Translations under genes and position numbers: made by a program
In this document: positions 11,118 through 22,762 of the stretch, piece after piece
How the letters are laid out: each line of letters opens with the position of its first letter
Position numbering within the stretch: the stretch's first letter is position 1
DNA from: Delphinapterus leucas
Lineage: Eukaryota; Chordata; Mammalia; Artiodactyla; Monodontidae
Length of the DNA stretch: 64,000 nucleotides
Direction: 5' to 3'
Assembly (NCBI RefSeq): GCF_002288925.2
Contig: NW_022098031.1
Coordinates: forward strand, 12,924,484-12,988,483
The notes under the pieces: generated by a model
What the model saw: the letters and a program-made list of their open reading frames with translations, nothing else
Told to the model about the DNA's origin: nothing
Databases searched by the model: none

Positions 11118-11419
11118 GAAGGGCTGATTCCACCTCTGGGACAGGAAAGTACAAGGTGGCCCTAGGATTTCCTGTACCAGAAGGCACTCAAAAGCTAATA
11201 GGGTTATGATAAAAAGGATTCAGGAGCCAGCTTGAAGGGCATCCCACTAGCCAAATTTAGAGACGTTTGAGTAACAAAAAGAATAATGACTGCACTTTAT
11301 TTTAACACACTGAGCAAATGAAAACTGATGTGTCCATTGTGATACTCACTAAAAAAATTTTTTTAAGGAAAAGAAGAAAAGAATGTCAGTTAAGGAATTT
11401 AACTGACATTAAATAAGAG

Positions 11420-12118
11420 TATGGAGAGTAGTATAGAGGTTCCTTAAAAAACTGAAAATGGAGTTACCATATGAGCCAGCAATCCCACTCCTGGGCATAT
11501 ATTCGGAAAACACAAAAATTCTAATTCGAAAGGATACATGCACCCCAATGTTCGTAGCAGCACTACTTACAATAGCCAAGACATGGAAGCAAACTAAATG
11601 TCCATCGACAGGTGAATGGATAATGAAGATGTGGCACATATATACAATGGAATATTACTCAGCCATAAAAAGAATGGAATAATGTCATTTGCAGCAACAT
11701 GGATGGACCTAGATATTATCATTCTAAGTGAAATAAGTCATATAGAGAAAGACAAATATCATATATCACTTATATATGGAATCTTAAAAAAATGATACAA
11801 ATGAACTTATTTACAAAACAGAAATAGACTCACAGATACAGAAAACAAACTTATGGTTACCAAAGGGGAAAGGGGAGGGGGAGGAATAAACTAAGAGTTT
11901 GGGATTAACATATACACACTACTATATATAAAATAAACAACAAGGACCTAGTGTATGGCACAGGGAACTATATTCAATATCTTGTAATAACCTATAATGG
12001 AAAAGACTTTGGAAAAGAATATGTATATAACTGAATCTCTTTGCTGTACACCAAAAACTAACACAACATTGTAAATCAAGTATACGTCAATAAAAAGTTG
12101 TTTTGAAAAAGTAAAAAA
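11420..12118 (+). mobile_element. L1 LINE, ORF2 C-terminus and 3' UTR
   Basis: An open stretch at 11458-11682 translates to an L1 ORF2 C-terminal piece, with words YEPAIPLLGIYSE, IAKTWKQTKCPST and MEYYSAIKR. The 3' UTR follows (gggaggaataaactaagagtttgg ... taacacaacattgtaaatcaa) to about 12085, with an A-rich end. It is 5'-truncated and lacks the reverse transcriptase and endonuclease, so it cannot move on its own. Confidence 0.9.
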
Positions 12119-12467
12119 TAAATAAAAGAAATTTAAGAAGAAATTCTAAAATACAAAACACCATTTTGCAATCCCCAGTATAATAACCAATTCAAGCGAG
12201 GATCACCATAGGATACTAAAACCACTAAGTGAAAAGTCACTGGGAAGCTGATAGTCCCATGGCTATAAGAAATTATAAATTGTGAAGGGGAAAGTGGACC
12301 TTTACAGTGGAGACACTTGTCAGTCTCCTCTTAATCAAGTTATCAAACTTAGCGCCGTTAATAATGGGACAAACTGATGCGTGTCTCATGCTGTGATACA
12401 CTATGATTACATAAGATCAGCTATGAAGTATTCTTGCCAAAAATATTTAACCTGATTTTAATCAAGG

Positions 12468-12790
12468 TTCTAGACAAGCACTGTCCAATGGAAATATAAT
12501 GTGAAGCACATACGCAATGTAAAAGTTTCTGGTAGCCACATGAAAAAAGAAACAGGTGATATTAATTTTAATGATGCATTTTATTGAATCCAACATATCC
12601 AAAATATTATTTCAACATGATAAACAATATAAAATCATTAATGAAATATTTCACACTCTTTATTCTAAATCTTTGAAATCTGATGTGTATTTTACCCTTA
12701 TAGCACACCTCAGTTTGAACGAGCCACATTTCATGTGCTCCATAGCCAATGTGGCTGGTGACTATAATATTGGACAGCACAGTTCTAGAC
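12468..12790. mobile_element. hAT-type non-autonomous DNA transposon with 8-bp TSD
   Basis: Inverted ends read agcactgtccaat on the left (12478 on) and attggacagcac on the right (to 12780). An 8-bp direct repeat, ttctagac, flanks the element at 12468-12475 and 12783-12790. An 8-bp TSD and these ends are hallmarks of hAT elements. The ~307-bp interior is AT-rich and has no transposase. Confidence 0.8.
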
Positions 12791-14255
12791 CTACTTTTCA
12801 ATTTGCCCAAAATCCAAGGAACTGAGGTACAAAGTGAATAATACCATGTGGAAACAAAAAGATCTAGAATAAAGGTCAGAAAGTAAACACTTTAGGGTTT
12901 TCACGCCACAAATGGTCTCCATCACATAATTCCTCTCCCCCCACCCTTTTTCCTTCACCTTTTCCTTCTTTTTTTTTTTTTAATTTTCTTCTAAAACCCT
13001 CTTAAAATGTAAAAACTATTCTTAGCTCTAGGGCTGTTCAACAACAGGCCATAATATGTGCATACTTGATCTGGCACATGGGATATTTTACAAGACAACT
13101 GACCTGGATTTTCCAGAAAGTCAATGTCATGGGAAAAAAGGCAGGAAAGAGCAAGAGGGATTCCAGGATTGACAGAGGCCAGTAGCTGAAGTCAAGGGTA
13201 GAAGGAGTGGGTAGGAGATGAGGCTGGACAGAGTGCCGAGCTAGAGCCAGAAATTGCAGTACTTTGGGAGGCTACAGTGAGAAGCCAGTGAAGGTCGTAA
13301 ACAGAAGCTTAACCATATCCTTCTGAAAACATGGCTATTCATCTCACACAAAGCAAGCTCTCATTTCAATATCCCCTTGAAATCCAGGCAATGTTTGTTA
13401 AATAAATCAATCAACCTGAATCATGAAGCAAAGAATTTCAGTATCTCATTCATATTGCTTCTCATGTAGAAGTTTTTTCCCCTAAATTACACAGAAAGTA
13501 TTTTCTGGTTACACTGGAAATACCTTTGTTTTACTGTACCTGGATGGTATCAAGGCAGCTAACACACTGTGAAGCTATCATTAGTAAAACCTAAATGTTT
13601 TATTGGGAGAGTACGGAGGGAATAAGATTTAGTGACCTGTTTAATTAATGACTAGGTAAAGCATGCAATTAAGATGTAGTCATGATAATGATGGTTTCAC
13701 GGTTACGGGAAAGCACTCTGAATTAATTTATCCAGGTGAATGTTTAAATTAGCATTTTGTCTGTTTTGTTTATTAAACTGGGGTCCAAAGGAGAACAGTA
13801 GAATTAAAAAATGAATTAAATAATAGGATTACCAAAGAGACTGACAATTACATACAGAGCAGAAATCCTAATTAAAAATGTGTTAGATTTTGTTCAGTCA
13901 AGAGATTGCATGTGTGAGGCACGTATTACCCGTCTACTGGTATCTCGTTCCCCTCTCTTTCTAGGCACACAGTAGGGCTGTACTTCTCCACCTATTTGGA
14001 GTTAGTCATGGCCATCTGACCTGCTTTGGCCGATAAAAATCATAGCGAAGCATCATTTCAGGGTGGAGGCATTTAATTTTGGGCGCTCAACTCTCGTTGC
14101 CTTGGTGATTGTAGGAGTGTGAGGTGCAACGATGAGCCATCATCTAATGGACAACTGCCCTGGAGAGTGACACGGACCCACAGTAGGGTCTGAATAAATG
14201 AGGAGAAATCCTTTTGTGTTAATCCACTAAGGCAGTAGACTTGTTTGTTTCTTTC
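12791..14255. other. Intergenic, no recognised gene
   Basis: AT-rich sequence with a T-run near 12969. I see no exon, RNA gene or clear repeat; old unrecognised repeats are likely. Confidence 0.6.
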
Positions 14256-14584
14256 TTTTTTTAAAATAAATTTATTTATTTATTTTTGGCTGTGTTGGGT
14301 CTTTGTTGCTGTGCGCGGGCTTTCTCTAGCTGCGGCGAGTGGGGGCTACTCTTCGTTGCGGCGCGCGAGCTTCTCATTGAGGTGGCTTCTCTTGTTGCGG
14401 AGCTCGGGCTCTAGGCGCGTGGGCTTCAGTAGTTGTGGCTCGCGGGCTCTAGAGCGCAGGCTCAGTAGTTGTGGCGAACGGGCTTAGTTGCTCTGTGGCG
14501 TGTGGGACCTTCCTGGACCAGGGCTCGAAACCGTGTCCCCTGCATTGGCAGGCGAATTCTTAACCACGGCGCCACCAGGGAAGC
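14256..14584 (-). mobile_element. CHR SINE, long form
   Basis: On the minus strand it runs from gcttccctggtggcgccgtg to an aataaataaatttatt tail (plus-strand 14263-14287). Flanking sequences related to gacttgtttctt occur at both ends, an imperfect TSD. It has the same architecture as the copy at 10720. Confidence 0.93.
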
Positions 14585-14869
14585 ACTGGACTTGTTTCTT
14601 AAGTCAGCAGAACCTAGCCTATCCTTCCTGACACAATACTGACCACATACCAGATGGTTGTGTTTAGTGAGTATAGTGAGAGACATAAGTAAATAATAAT
14701 GCCCCTTGCCAAAAGTTTCTATAATTTAATTAAGGTATGTAGATTTGGGATTAATGGGACACAGGGCTGGAAAACTGCACTGGGGGCCTGATTCAGAGGA
14801 CCTTTGAAAGCTAAAACACTGTGATAGTATTCTGCAGTCCCAAAATGGATTTAAAGAAGCAAAAAGGTG

Positions 14870-15020
14870 AATTATACTCAATATTTTATAATAACCTATA
14901 GGGGAAAAGAATCTGAGAAAGAATATATATATATATGTACATACATATGACTGAATCACTTTGTTGTATACCTGAAACTAACACAACATTGTAAATCAAC
15001 TATACTTCAATAAGAAAAGA
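14870..15020 (+). mobile_element. L1 3' UTR fragment
   Basis: It contains caatattttataataacctatagggg and ends ctaacacaacattgtaaatc aactatacttcaataagaaa. It includes a short (TA)n run near 14921. Confidence 0.8.
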
Positions 15021-16557
15021 AGAAACAAAAAGACTTACTCACAAAGAGCTGACATCTAGTTCCATAATTCTCTAATCAAGACTTTAGACTCCTGGTAGGT
15101 AAGTGGTGATACACCAGAAAGGGACAAAAAGTCTCAAGATAAAAGGCTTTTTGAAGTGTCCAGTTGTCTCATAATGTTATCTAGTACACTGTTCTAATAT
15201 TTTAAAAAATAAGGATGCATTATATAGAATGAAAAGTTGGCAAGAATTTTTAAGGTAAAAGATAAAACTTAACAGTAATTTCACCTTTGCGAAGACAGAC
15301 TGGCTAGTACCTCAAGACCCCATGAGGCATGCAAGCCCTCTTCTTTGCCATATGGGCATTTCAGTGGAAATGCTGATGAAATTAACTGACTTTGATGTTA
15401 AGCCCTTGTCTCTAAATGTTACAAAGAAATGGCCCCAGTCACCTCAATTGCAATTCAATTTAGTTTGCTTTATTACATAAGTTTTCGCTCAAGCTAAAAT
15501 ATTGGTAGGGCTAAATCTATGCCCTTCTATTTCTGTTTCAGTATATGAGTTTTTAAGTTGTAGGAGAATATATTGATAAAAAATTATTGCCTCCTTAAGT
15601 ATATTTTCTAGAAGCTCCTTTCCTAACAAACCTGCCATGAGTGAGGTAAGCACCAAAGCAAAAGCATTCAGCTCTGTTACCACAGGGAGGTGGTGCTGGG
15701 GGTAGATCCCTACTCAGTCATATTGGTCTTTATTTGTGAGGCATTTTATGAAAATTATTGATCTAATCTTATACAATAAGTGAAATAAAAAGTAGAAATA
15801 AAAAACAGAAAAAATTTGGGAAGTATTCATAAAAAGATTACAACTCATTTATTCAGTAAATACAGATTTCAGGACAGTTATTGTTCTGGGTGCTGGAGAA
15901 GAACAGTGAACAAAACAGACCAAGTCCCGGTATATTCTAGTGAGAGGAGATAGTCAAAAGGAAGTAAATACAAATATCAAGTGATGATGAGAATGAGGAG
16001 TAAGGGGAGAGAGAATATCTAGAGTGGAAGTTAGTTATTTCAGATATGGATCGATAGAAACAGAGGCAGAAATATTAAACTGACATTGATAAGATAGTGT
16101 GTCCTATTGGCTATGGGATGACTTATAGAACAGAAGGAAAGCAAATCAGGGACCAAGTAAAACGTGCTATGCCCATGCAATGCATAACCAGCAACAGAAG
16201 ACTGGCTCCGTGGGACAGAAATATATTTGATCATTCCATAGGGTCCACCCTGTTTGAGAAGTCAAACTGCCTTCAGATTAGCAGGTATGTTTCCCTGGGT
16301 TTATTTTAAATGGCTGGAAAATTTCCTCTCTTTGTGAGAAGATTCTGCATATGACATCTACTTCTGGCCAAGGACAAAAAAAAAACCATCCAGCTTATGA
16401 AGCACTGGAGAAAAGTAAGATATAAAGAAGAGCAAAAAAGAGAAGGAATGTCTGAAAGAGAGACAGACAAGGAGTACAATGCAGAAAGAGAATTACACTG
16501 AGGATAAAGGAGGTAGATGCATGGCAGTAGAGAAAAGAATTTGAACGCTCTGCTTTA
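15021..16557. other. Intergenic, no recognised gene
   Basis: Mostly unique AT-rich DNA. About 15850-15990 (gttctgggtgctggag ... gtgaacaaaacagac) reads as an L2 fragment in minus sense. Nothing else is recognised. Confidence 0.6.
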
Positions 16558-16796
16558 AAAACAAGTCATGGGCTTCCCTGGTGGCGCAGTGGTTGAGGGT
16601 CCGCCTGCCAATGCAGGGGGACGCGGGCTCGTGCCCTGGTCCGGGAGGATCCCACATGCCTCGGAGCGGCTGGGCCTGTGAGCCATGGCCACTGAGCATG
16701 CGCGTCCGGAGCCCGTGCTCCGCAACGGGAGAGGCCACAACAGTAAGAGGCCCGCGTACCGCAAAAAAAAAAACAAAAAACAAAAAAACAAGTCAT
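16558..16796 (+). mobile_element. CHR SINE (short form)
   Basis: The body runs from 16570 (gggcttccctggtggcgcag) to gcccgcgtaccgc, with a mixed A/C tail to about 16785. The TSD acaagtcat occurs upstream (16561-16569) and again just before 16797. Confidence 0.95.
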
Positions 16797-16979
16797 AATG
16801 CTGTAATACCACCTCATGTTACCCGATGGCAGATTTCATTAATATAAAATCTCCAAAATTCCATTTTTGATGGAAAAAAAACAGACAATGTGGAGAGTGC
16901 AAAGAAAATGTTTCCACACTCAGAAAACAGAATGTTTCTGTATTTTTATCTTCATCCTTTATTATTATTTATGATGGTG

Positions 16980-17290
16980 ATAAACAATAATGGCTAATTT
17001 TGAGTGTTTATGAGGTGCCAACCACAAAGTGCTTTTTGTGAATTAACTCATTTACTCTTCACAACAGCCCCATGAAGTGGTAACATTAAAATGCCCATTT
17101 TATTTTGTAGTTAAATTAAGATTTAAAATCTTACATTAAAATTTTCAAATATTTCAATAATAATAATAATAAGATGTCCATTTTAATTATGAGGAAACTG
17201 CTACTGAGAGGTAGAATGATTTGATTAAGGTTGGAGATGGCCGAGCCAGGATTTGAACCCAGGGACTTTGGCTCCAGTGCCCATGCTCTC
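16980..17290 (+). mobile_element. MIR SINE
   Basis: The MIR core order is readable: gagtgtttatgaggtgcca, aactcatttactcttcacaaca, then aggatttgaacccagg and ctccagtgcccatgctct. An AT-rich ATT-repeat segment (about 17150-17172) interrupts it. Confidence 0.7.
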
Positions 17291-18449
17291 TCCTGCTACA
17301 CGTTCTCAGCTTCTGTGGATGCACCCAGAACTCTCTGGGGTTGTGTGCAGACTCATATTGCAGCAGATTAAAACTCATTCTTGATTTGTTGCCTCTCTCT
17401 TGTTTGTTTGAGATTTGTAAAACATACACATACTTCTCTGAGATCTTAGAGTAGATTTAAAACTATTGTAAAGATACCTACAACCTGATGTCATAGATTA
17501 GTGATAAATAACTCAAATTGCATGGAGGTTACTTATTTTTCACATAGCTACTGGATCAAGTTATAAGAACTCTATACTCAGGGGTCTGAGGTTCATCGTA
17601 CGTGTGGGAGAAATGAATGTTCTTTACCTCTTTCTTGGCTGGCTCTGTTTTGGAGACATTACTGCTGGCTGACACCTTCCCCATAATATTTGACCATGAC
17701 TTCACATTTTGAGAAAAACTACTTCCTTACATCTCTCACAATGCTTTTCAAAAATCTCCACATATTATTTCTTTCCTAAATCATATGATCGCCAAATGAT
17801 GGGGGTAAGCACAAGGTCTGAGGCATTTCTGTAGCGGGGAAATTCACCTAAAAAGATGACACTAAGATAGACACTCAGATATCGGTACATCTAATTAATC
17901 CCTAAGTTGTATCTATGCTTCCTCTTTCTCTGAAATATCTCTTTGATTGCCCCTTCATTACTATGGCAGGGTCATCCCTAGGGTGTGTGCGCCCCTGCAC
18001 AAATATTTTTTATAGGACCCCTGTCTATGTAAACAATTGAAGCCACCCTAAATCAGCATGTCAGTGCCATTCTGGCAGCCCAATCTCACACAATCCTTTA
18101 AAAAAAAAATACTGTGTTGTCCGATGGGCATGATTAGCTTGCCAGGTCACCCTCCCAGAATTAGGACCTGGTCACAGAGCCCCAGGATGACTGCACAGGC
18201 ATGAGTTATGCAGTAACTTGGGACAGCTGGTCAACCCACTCATTGGACAGCAGATGGGAGAGCATCCCAAAAGGGAGACACTGGGACTGAACTCACGTGG
18301 GGCCCGGTTCTAGCTTGGAGCGCCCCATCCAGATAGATGCCAATGCAATCTCAGCTGGTCCTAAGTACCAGAAAGGCTCTAAAAAATTGAGGATGTCCCT
18401 CAAAGAGAGAGACCCTTTGGATGCCTCGGGCCCTTGTTAGGAGACCTGC
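17291..18449. other. Intergenic, no recognised gene
   Basis: Unique-looking sequence. Short pieces around 17970-18060 resemble old degraded repeats, but I cannot name them. No exon is supported. Confidence 0.55.
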
Positions 18450-19258
18450 TTGACCAAGTCTGAGTCACACCAACACCTTATTCTGTACCCTTTTCACATA
18501 ATATATTACAGCTTTCTCCTGCTTAGCCTCCAGACCTCCACTTTCTTTCCTTTTGTGTCCATTGCTCTCATAGTACAAACATACTATAATATTTTACTCC
18601 TGTTCCTTCTTACTTATTTTATTAAATATGAATTTCTCCACTGCAGTCCTCATGAAGTGAGGGATTCATTCCCTCTCATCTCCTCAGGAACATCACTCCA
18701 GAAATTCTCTTCTCCCTCCTATATCATTCATTTCTCTCTCTGTCTCTCTCTCGAAGTATTTCCATCAGCATACAAATATGCCATCTTTAAAATCCTTTCT
18801 TTGTTCTCACTTGCCCCACCAGAGACCATTCCATTTCTTTGCTCTCCTGAAGCTTGTCTATATTTATGTATCCCCTGCTCCTCTCTTCCAGTGCTGACCT
18901 GGGCTTTAGTTCAGGCTCTGCTCTGCACTGAGGCATTTGGTAGAGAAGGCGTGGGTAGAAGCTGAAATCCAGTCCATTCTTTGCCTGCCAAGCAGAAAGC
19001 CTGGCACAGGACTTTGTCATCCTTGAGGAAGGAACAACATTTGAAACTGATCTACCCAGGGCACCACCATTTCCAGCTGGCCAGCCTGAGGCAGCCTTCT
19101 TTTCCTAATTTGCACAAAGGTCCTGTATATGCTTATGATAGCCTTGTTCTCCTGTGCTTTGTTAATGCACTTCACTCAGCCTTTTCCCCCTATCATTCCC
19201 CTGAAATTCCTCTGGTCCAAAGTCACCAGTGACCTCCACATAGCTATATCCAGTGGTT

Positions 19259-19690
19259 AGGGTATTCATTCCCTACTGCTGCTGCAACAAATCACCACAA
19301 ATATAATGGCTTAAAAACAACACAATTCATTCTCACACGGTTCTGGAGGTCTGAAGTTCAAAATGGGTCATCGGGACTGATTTTCTTCTGGAGACTCTAG
19401 AGGATAATTCATCTCTTGCCACGTCACTCCAACCTCTGCCTCCATTGTCACATGCCCTTCTCTTCCTCTGACCCTCTTGCCTCCTCTTATAAGGACACCT
19501 GTGATTACATTGAGCCCACCTGGACAACCCAGAATGACCTTCCCATTTCAAGGTCCTTAGCAAAATCACTTTGACGGAGTCTCTTTTGCCATGCAAGGTA
19601 ACATGTTCAAGGTTCTGGGATGAGGATATGAACATCTTTGGCGGGGCATGGGTGGTGGTGTTTATTACTCAGTCTACCACAGTTAGTTCT
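19259..19690 (-). mobile_element. MaLR-type solo LTR inserted in L2
   Basis: Read on plus it is the reverse of the MLT1/MST layout: attccctactgctgctgcaac, ggttctggaggtctgaagt, cctcttataaggacacctgtgattacattg, ending near 19690. It interrupts the L2 element around it. Confidence 0.7.
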
Positions 19691-19700
19691 CAGTTGCCTT

Positions 19701-19801
19701 TTTTTTTAACATCTTTATTGGAGTATAATTGCTTTACAATGTTGTGTTTGTTTCTGCTGTATAACAAAGTGAATCAGCTGTATGTAGACATGTATCTCCC
19801 T
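19701..19801 (-). mobile_element. L1 3' end, short fragment
   Basis: A T-run followed by aacatctttattggagtataattgctttacaatgttgtgt is the antisense of the L1 3' terminus. The fragment is about 100 bp and lies between the MaLR LTR and the resumed L2. Confidence 0.8.
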
Positions 19802-20869
19802 GACCTACCAGCAGTATTTGATGCACTCGATCTCTCCTGCCTTGATAAACTTTTGTTTCTTGATTTTGGGGACACTACAATCTCTTGGGTGTCTCCCTCT
19901 CTTGTGGCTGCTGCTTCTGAGTAGTCTCCCTTGCTGGTCTCCCTTATTCTCTCTGACCTGGTCTTCGGTCTTCTCTTCTTTGTCTAGACTCCCTTCATTC
20001 AGTCCCATGTCTTTAAATGTCATCTGTACGCTGTCATTCTTAAATCTCAGCACCTCCATTTAGGTCTCTAAGAGGCATTTACAACTTAACATGGCCATAT
20101 ATGAATTCCTGATCTTTCTCCCTCCTTAAATTTGGTCCACCTTCGATCTTCCTCATCTCGGTTGTTGGCAACTGCATCCTTTGATTGTTCTAGCCAAACT
20201 TTTTGGATTCATCCCCAACTCCTCTCTATCTCCTAATATCCCATCCACCATCCATCAGCAAATCCCAGTGACTCTATTTTCAGCATATACCTAGAATCGG
20301 CACTTCTCACCATCTCCACTGCTTTCATGCTACTCTCATTTCTGCCCTGCTTTCTGTGTGAACTTATTGCTAATGCCTCCTAACTGGTCTCCTGCTTCCG
20401 ATTTTGCTCCCTGTAGCCTTTTCTCAACATAGCAGCCATAGCGATCCTTTTAAAGCAGGCCTTGGTGTGTCACTCCTTTGCTTAAAACCCTGCAATGGCT
20501 TCACATCACCCTCATGATGAAAGCAAAAGCCAGTATCATTCTCTGCCCATCAATCTCGCTGACATTCTCTCCTCCTGGGCTCCCCTTTGCTCATTCTGCT
20601 TCAGCTACACTGGCCTATTTTTTGTTCCTTGAACATATCACATGTGCTTCTGCCTTAGGGTCCTTGAACTGTCTCTTCCTTCTGTCTGGAATTGTCTTTC
20701 CCAGGGATCTGTGTGGCAAATTCCTTTACCATCTTTGAGCTTTGCTCATATATCATCTTCTCAGTGGGACTTTCCCTGTCCACCCTGCCAAAGGCCTTTC
20801 GGGGGAATGTGAATTGCTAGAACCTTTTGAAAGTAATTGCAGAGTGTCTCTTAAAATATTTAGCCACAT

Positions 20870-21240
20870 CCTTTAATACAGCCATTCCATTTGAGGGAAT
20901 CTCTCCCACAGAAATAGAAAGCACAGAAGCACCACTGTGTAGGTATCCACTTATAAGGATAGTTATTGCACCGTTTTTCATAGGCTAAAAAGCAGCTGGA
21001 AATAACCTGATTGCTCGTCAATAGAAAAATGGTTGACTTAATTATGGTAAATCCTATTAAAGAACATTGGCAGCTATTAAAAAGAATGAAGTTAGATATA
21101 TAGTTACTAAGCTGAAGGATGACAATGCTGCATAATTAAGCCAAAGCAACACACATTGCAGAGGAATGTGTAAAGTATTATTACATTTCTGGAAAACAGG
21201 AGCAAAAATCTATACGACTGTTTTAAGACCATGGGAAAAG
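20870..21240 (+). mobile_element. Ancient L1M-type LINE relic
   Basis: The segment gctcgtcaatagaaaaatggttgac ttaattatggtaaatcc and ggcagctattaaaaagaatgaa is a decayed copy of the L1 stretch that ends ORF2. Confidence 0.55.
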
Positions 21241-21808
21241 TGTAGCTGGATACACACTAAGCTGTGAACACCAGCTACCTAAAGGATATGGAAGAGAGCA
21301 GGAAAACAACTGATCTTTTCTTGAGGTATTTTCAAAGTGTTTCATTCAGTAAAATGGGCACATAATAATTCAGTAATTACAACTAAAAAAATTTAAACTG
21401 CAAACGACTTAGTAATAGCTTGCTTGCTTGCTTTGACCTCAATGTCCATTTTCACTCACTTAAGTAGTTGCTGATCACCTGTTGTATGTCAGGCACTTTG
21501 CTGGATGCAGAGCTACGGGAAGGATAAAGGATGGGGGCAGGGGACAGGGTGTGCTTGTTTTCCATCCAATAGTTGGGTTTTTGAAAAAAGTTATTTGTTC
21601 CAATTAAAAAATCAGAATGTTTCACATTTTTAAAATGTAGCCCTCTCTTAAATTGAGAATATCTGTCAATACTGGGCCTGCATTCCCTGATGGTAAGAAT
21701 CTGCTTAAACTAAGTATTTTGTGCCCCCTTTAAATGAAGCTTGTTGTCTCCGGCTGGTCACAGCCCTCACTGTCCTTTATTACTGGCATGTGCCCTATCT
21801 CACTTGTT

Positions 21809-22084
21809 GGCCATCTCCTGCAGGCACTGGCACGGGTGACTCCTGGCCTAGACTGGCCATCTGCTGCAGGCACTGGCACCGGTGACTCCTGGCCTAGACT
21901 GGCCATCTGCTGCAGGCACTGGCACGGGTGACTCCTGGCCTAGACTGGCCATCTGCTGCAGGCACTGGCACCGGTGACTCCTGGCCTAGACTGGCCATCT
22001 CCTGCAGGCACTGGCACGGGTGACTCCTGGCCTAGACTGGCCATCTCCTGCAGGCACTGGCACGGGTGACTCCTGGCCTAGACT
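21809..22084. repeat. 46-bp minisatellite, six complete units
   Basis: Six head-to-tail units of exactly 46 bp start at 21809, 21855, 21901, 21947, 21993 and 22039. Each runs from ggccatctcctgcaggcact to ggcctagact. They differ only at two sites: CTCCTG or CTGCTG near the start, and GGCACGGG or GGCACCGG in the middle. Units 2 and 4 carry ACCGGT; units 2, 3 and 4 carry CTGCTG; units 1, 5 and 6 look identical. The unit length is not a multiple of three, so it is not a coding repeat. Confidence 0.97.
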
Positions 22085-22425
22085 AAGGCTGGGGCTGCGT
22101 GGATGCAGAGGAAGTGATGAGTACAGACATGGGGACATACAGTGGGATGAGGGGACAGGGGACATGACGTGAGAGGGCTTGGTGACCAATTAGTGTGGGG
22201 GATAGGGACCTGGAGACTGGGATGGCCGATGACGTCACTATCTAAGACATAGAACAGAGGGAGAGAGCCCAGTTTGTGGGGGAACGATGGAAAAGACGAG
22301 GTTTCAGTTTTGGACTGTTTGAGCCATCTGTAGACCATCTGGGAAAAGATATGCAGATAACAGTTGAAAATATAGATGCTAGGAAAACGATCAGAACTAA
22401 AGATCAATATTTGTGAATCAGAGAG

Positions 22426-22762
22426 GTACTTTGGGGCTTCCCTGGTGGCGCAGTGGTTGAGAATCTGCCTGCTAACGCAGGGGACACGGGTTCGAGCCCT
22501 GGTCTGGGAGGATCCCACATGCTGCGGAGCAACGAGGCCCATGAGCCACAACTACTGAGCCTGCGCGTCTGGAGCCTGTGCTCCGCAACAAGAGAGTCCG
22601 CGATAGTGAGAGGCCCGCACACCGCGATGAAGAGTGGCCCCCGCTTGCCACAACTAGAGAAGCCCTCGCACAGAAACAAGACCCAACACAGCAAAAATAA
22701 ATAAATTAATTAATAAACTCCTACCCCCAACGTCTTCTTTAAAAAAAAAAAGCAGTACTTTG
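22426..22762 (+). mobile_element. CHR SINE, composite form with extra 3' tail
   Basis: A standard head (ggcttccctggtggcgcag) and short-form middle (gcctgtgctccgcaaca) continue into the long-form ending (gacccaacacagcaaaaata). A further tail, cctacccccaacgtcttcttt, and a second A-run follow. A short TSD, gtactttg (22426-22433 and 22755-22762), encloses all of it. The copy at 38217 has the same tail. Confidence 0.92.

Larger units (their letters stand above)
18450..20800 (+). mobile_element. L2 LINE relic, split by younger insertions
   Basis: L2 ORF2 sense patterns run to about 19258 (caccagtgacctccacatag). They resume after two later insertions at about 19802 (accagcagtatttgatgcac) and continue through tgggtgtctccctctcttgt, caaatcccagtgactc, aaaaccctgcaatggcttc and a 3' part ending near 20800. 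The reading frame is decayed. It is the longest L2 piece in the window. Confidence 0.7.

Noticed and set aside
11458..11682. A 74-codon open frame as a host gene
   Set aside because: It is the C-terminal remnant of L1 ORF2.
21734..22189. A repeat protein encoded by the 46-bp array
   Set aside because: The unit is not a multiple of three, so each unit shifts frame.
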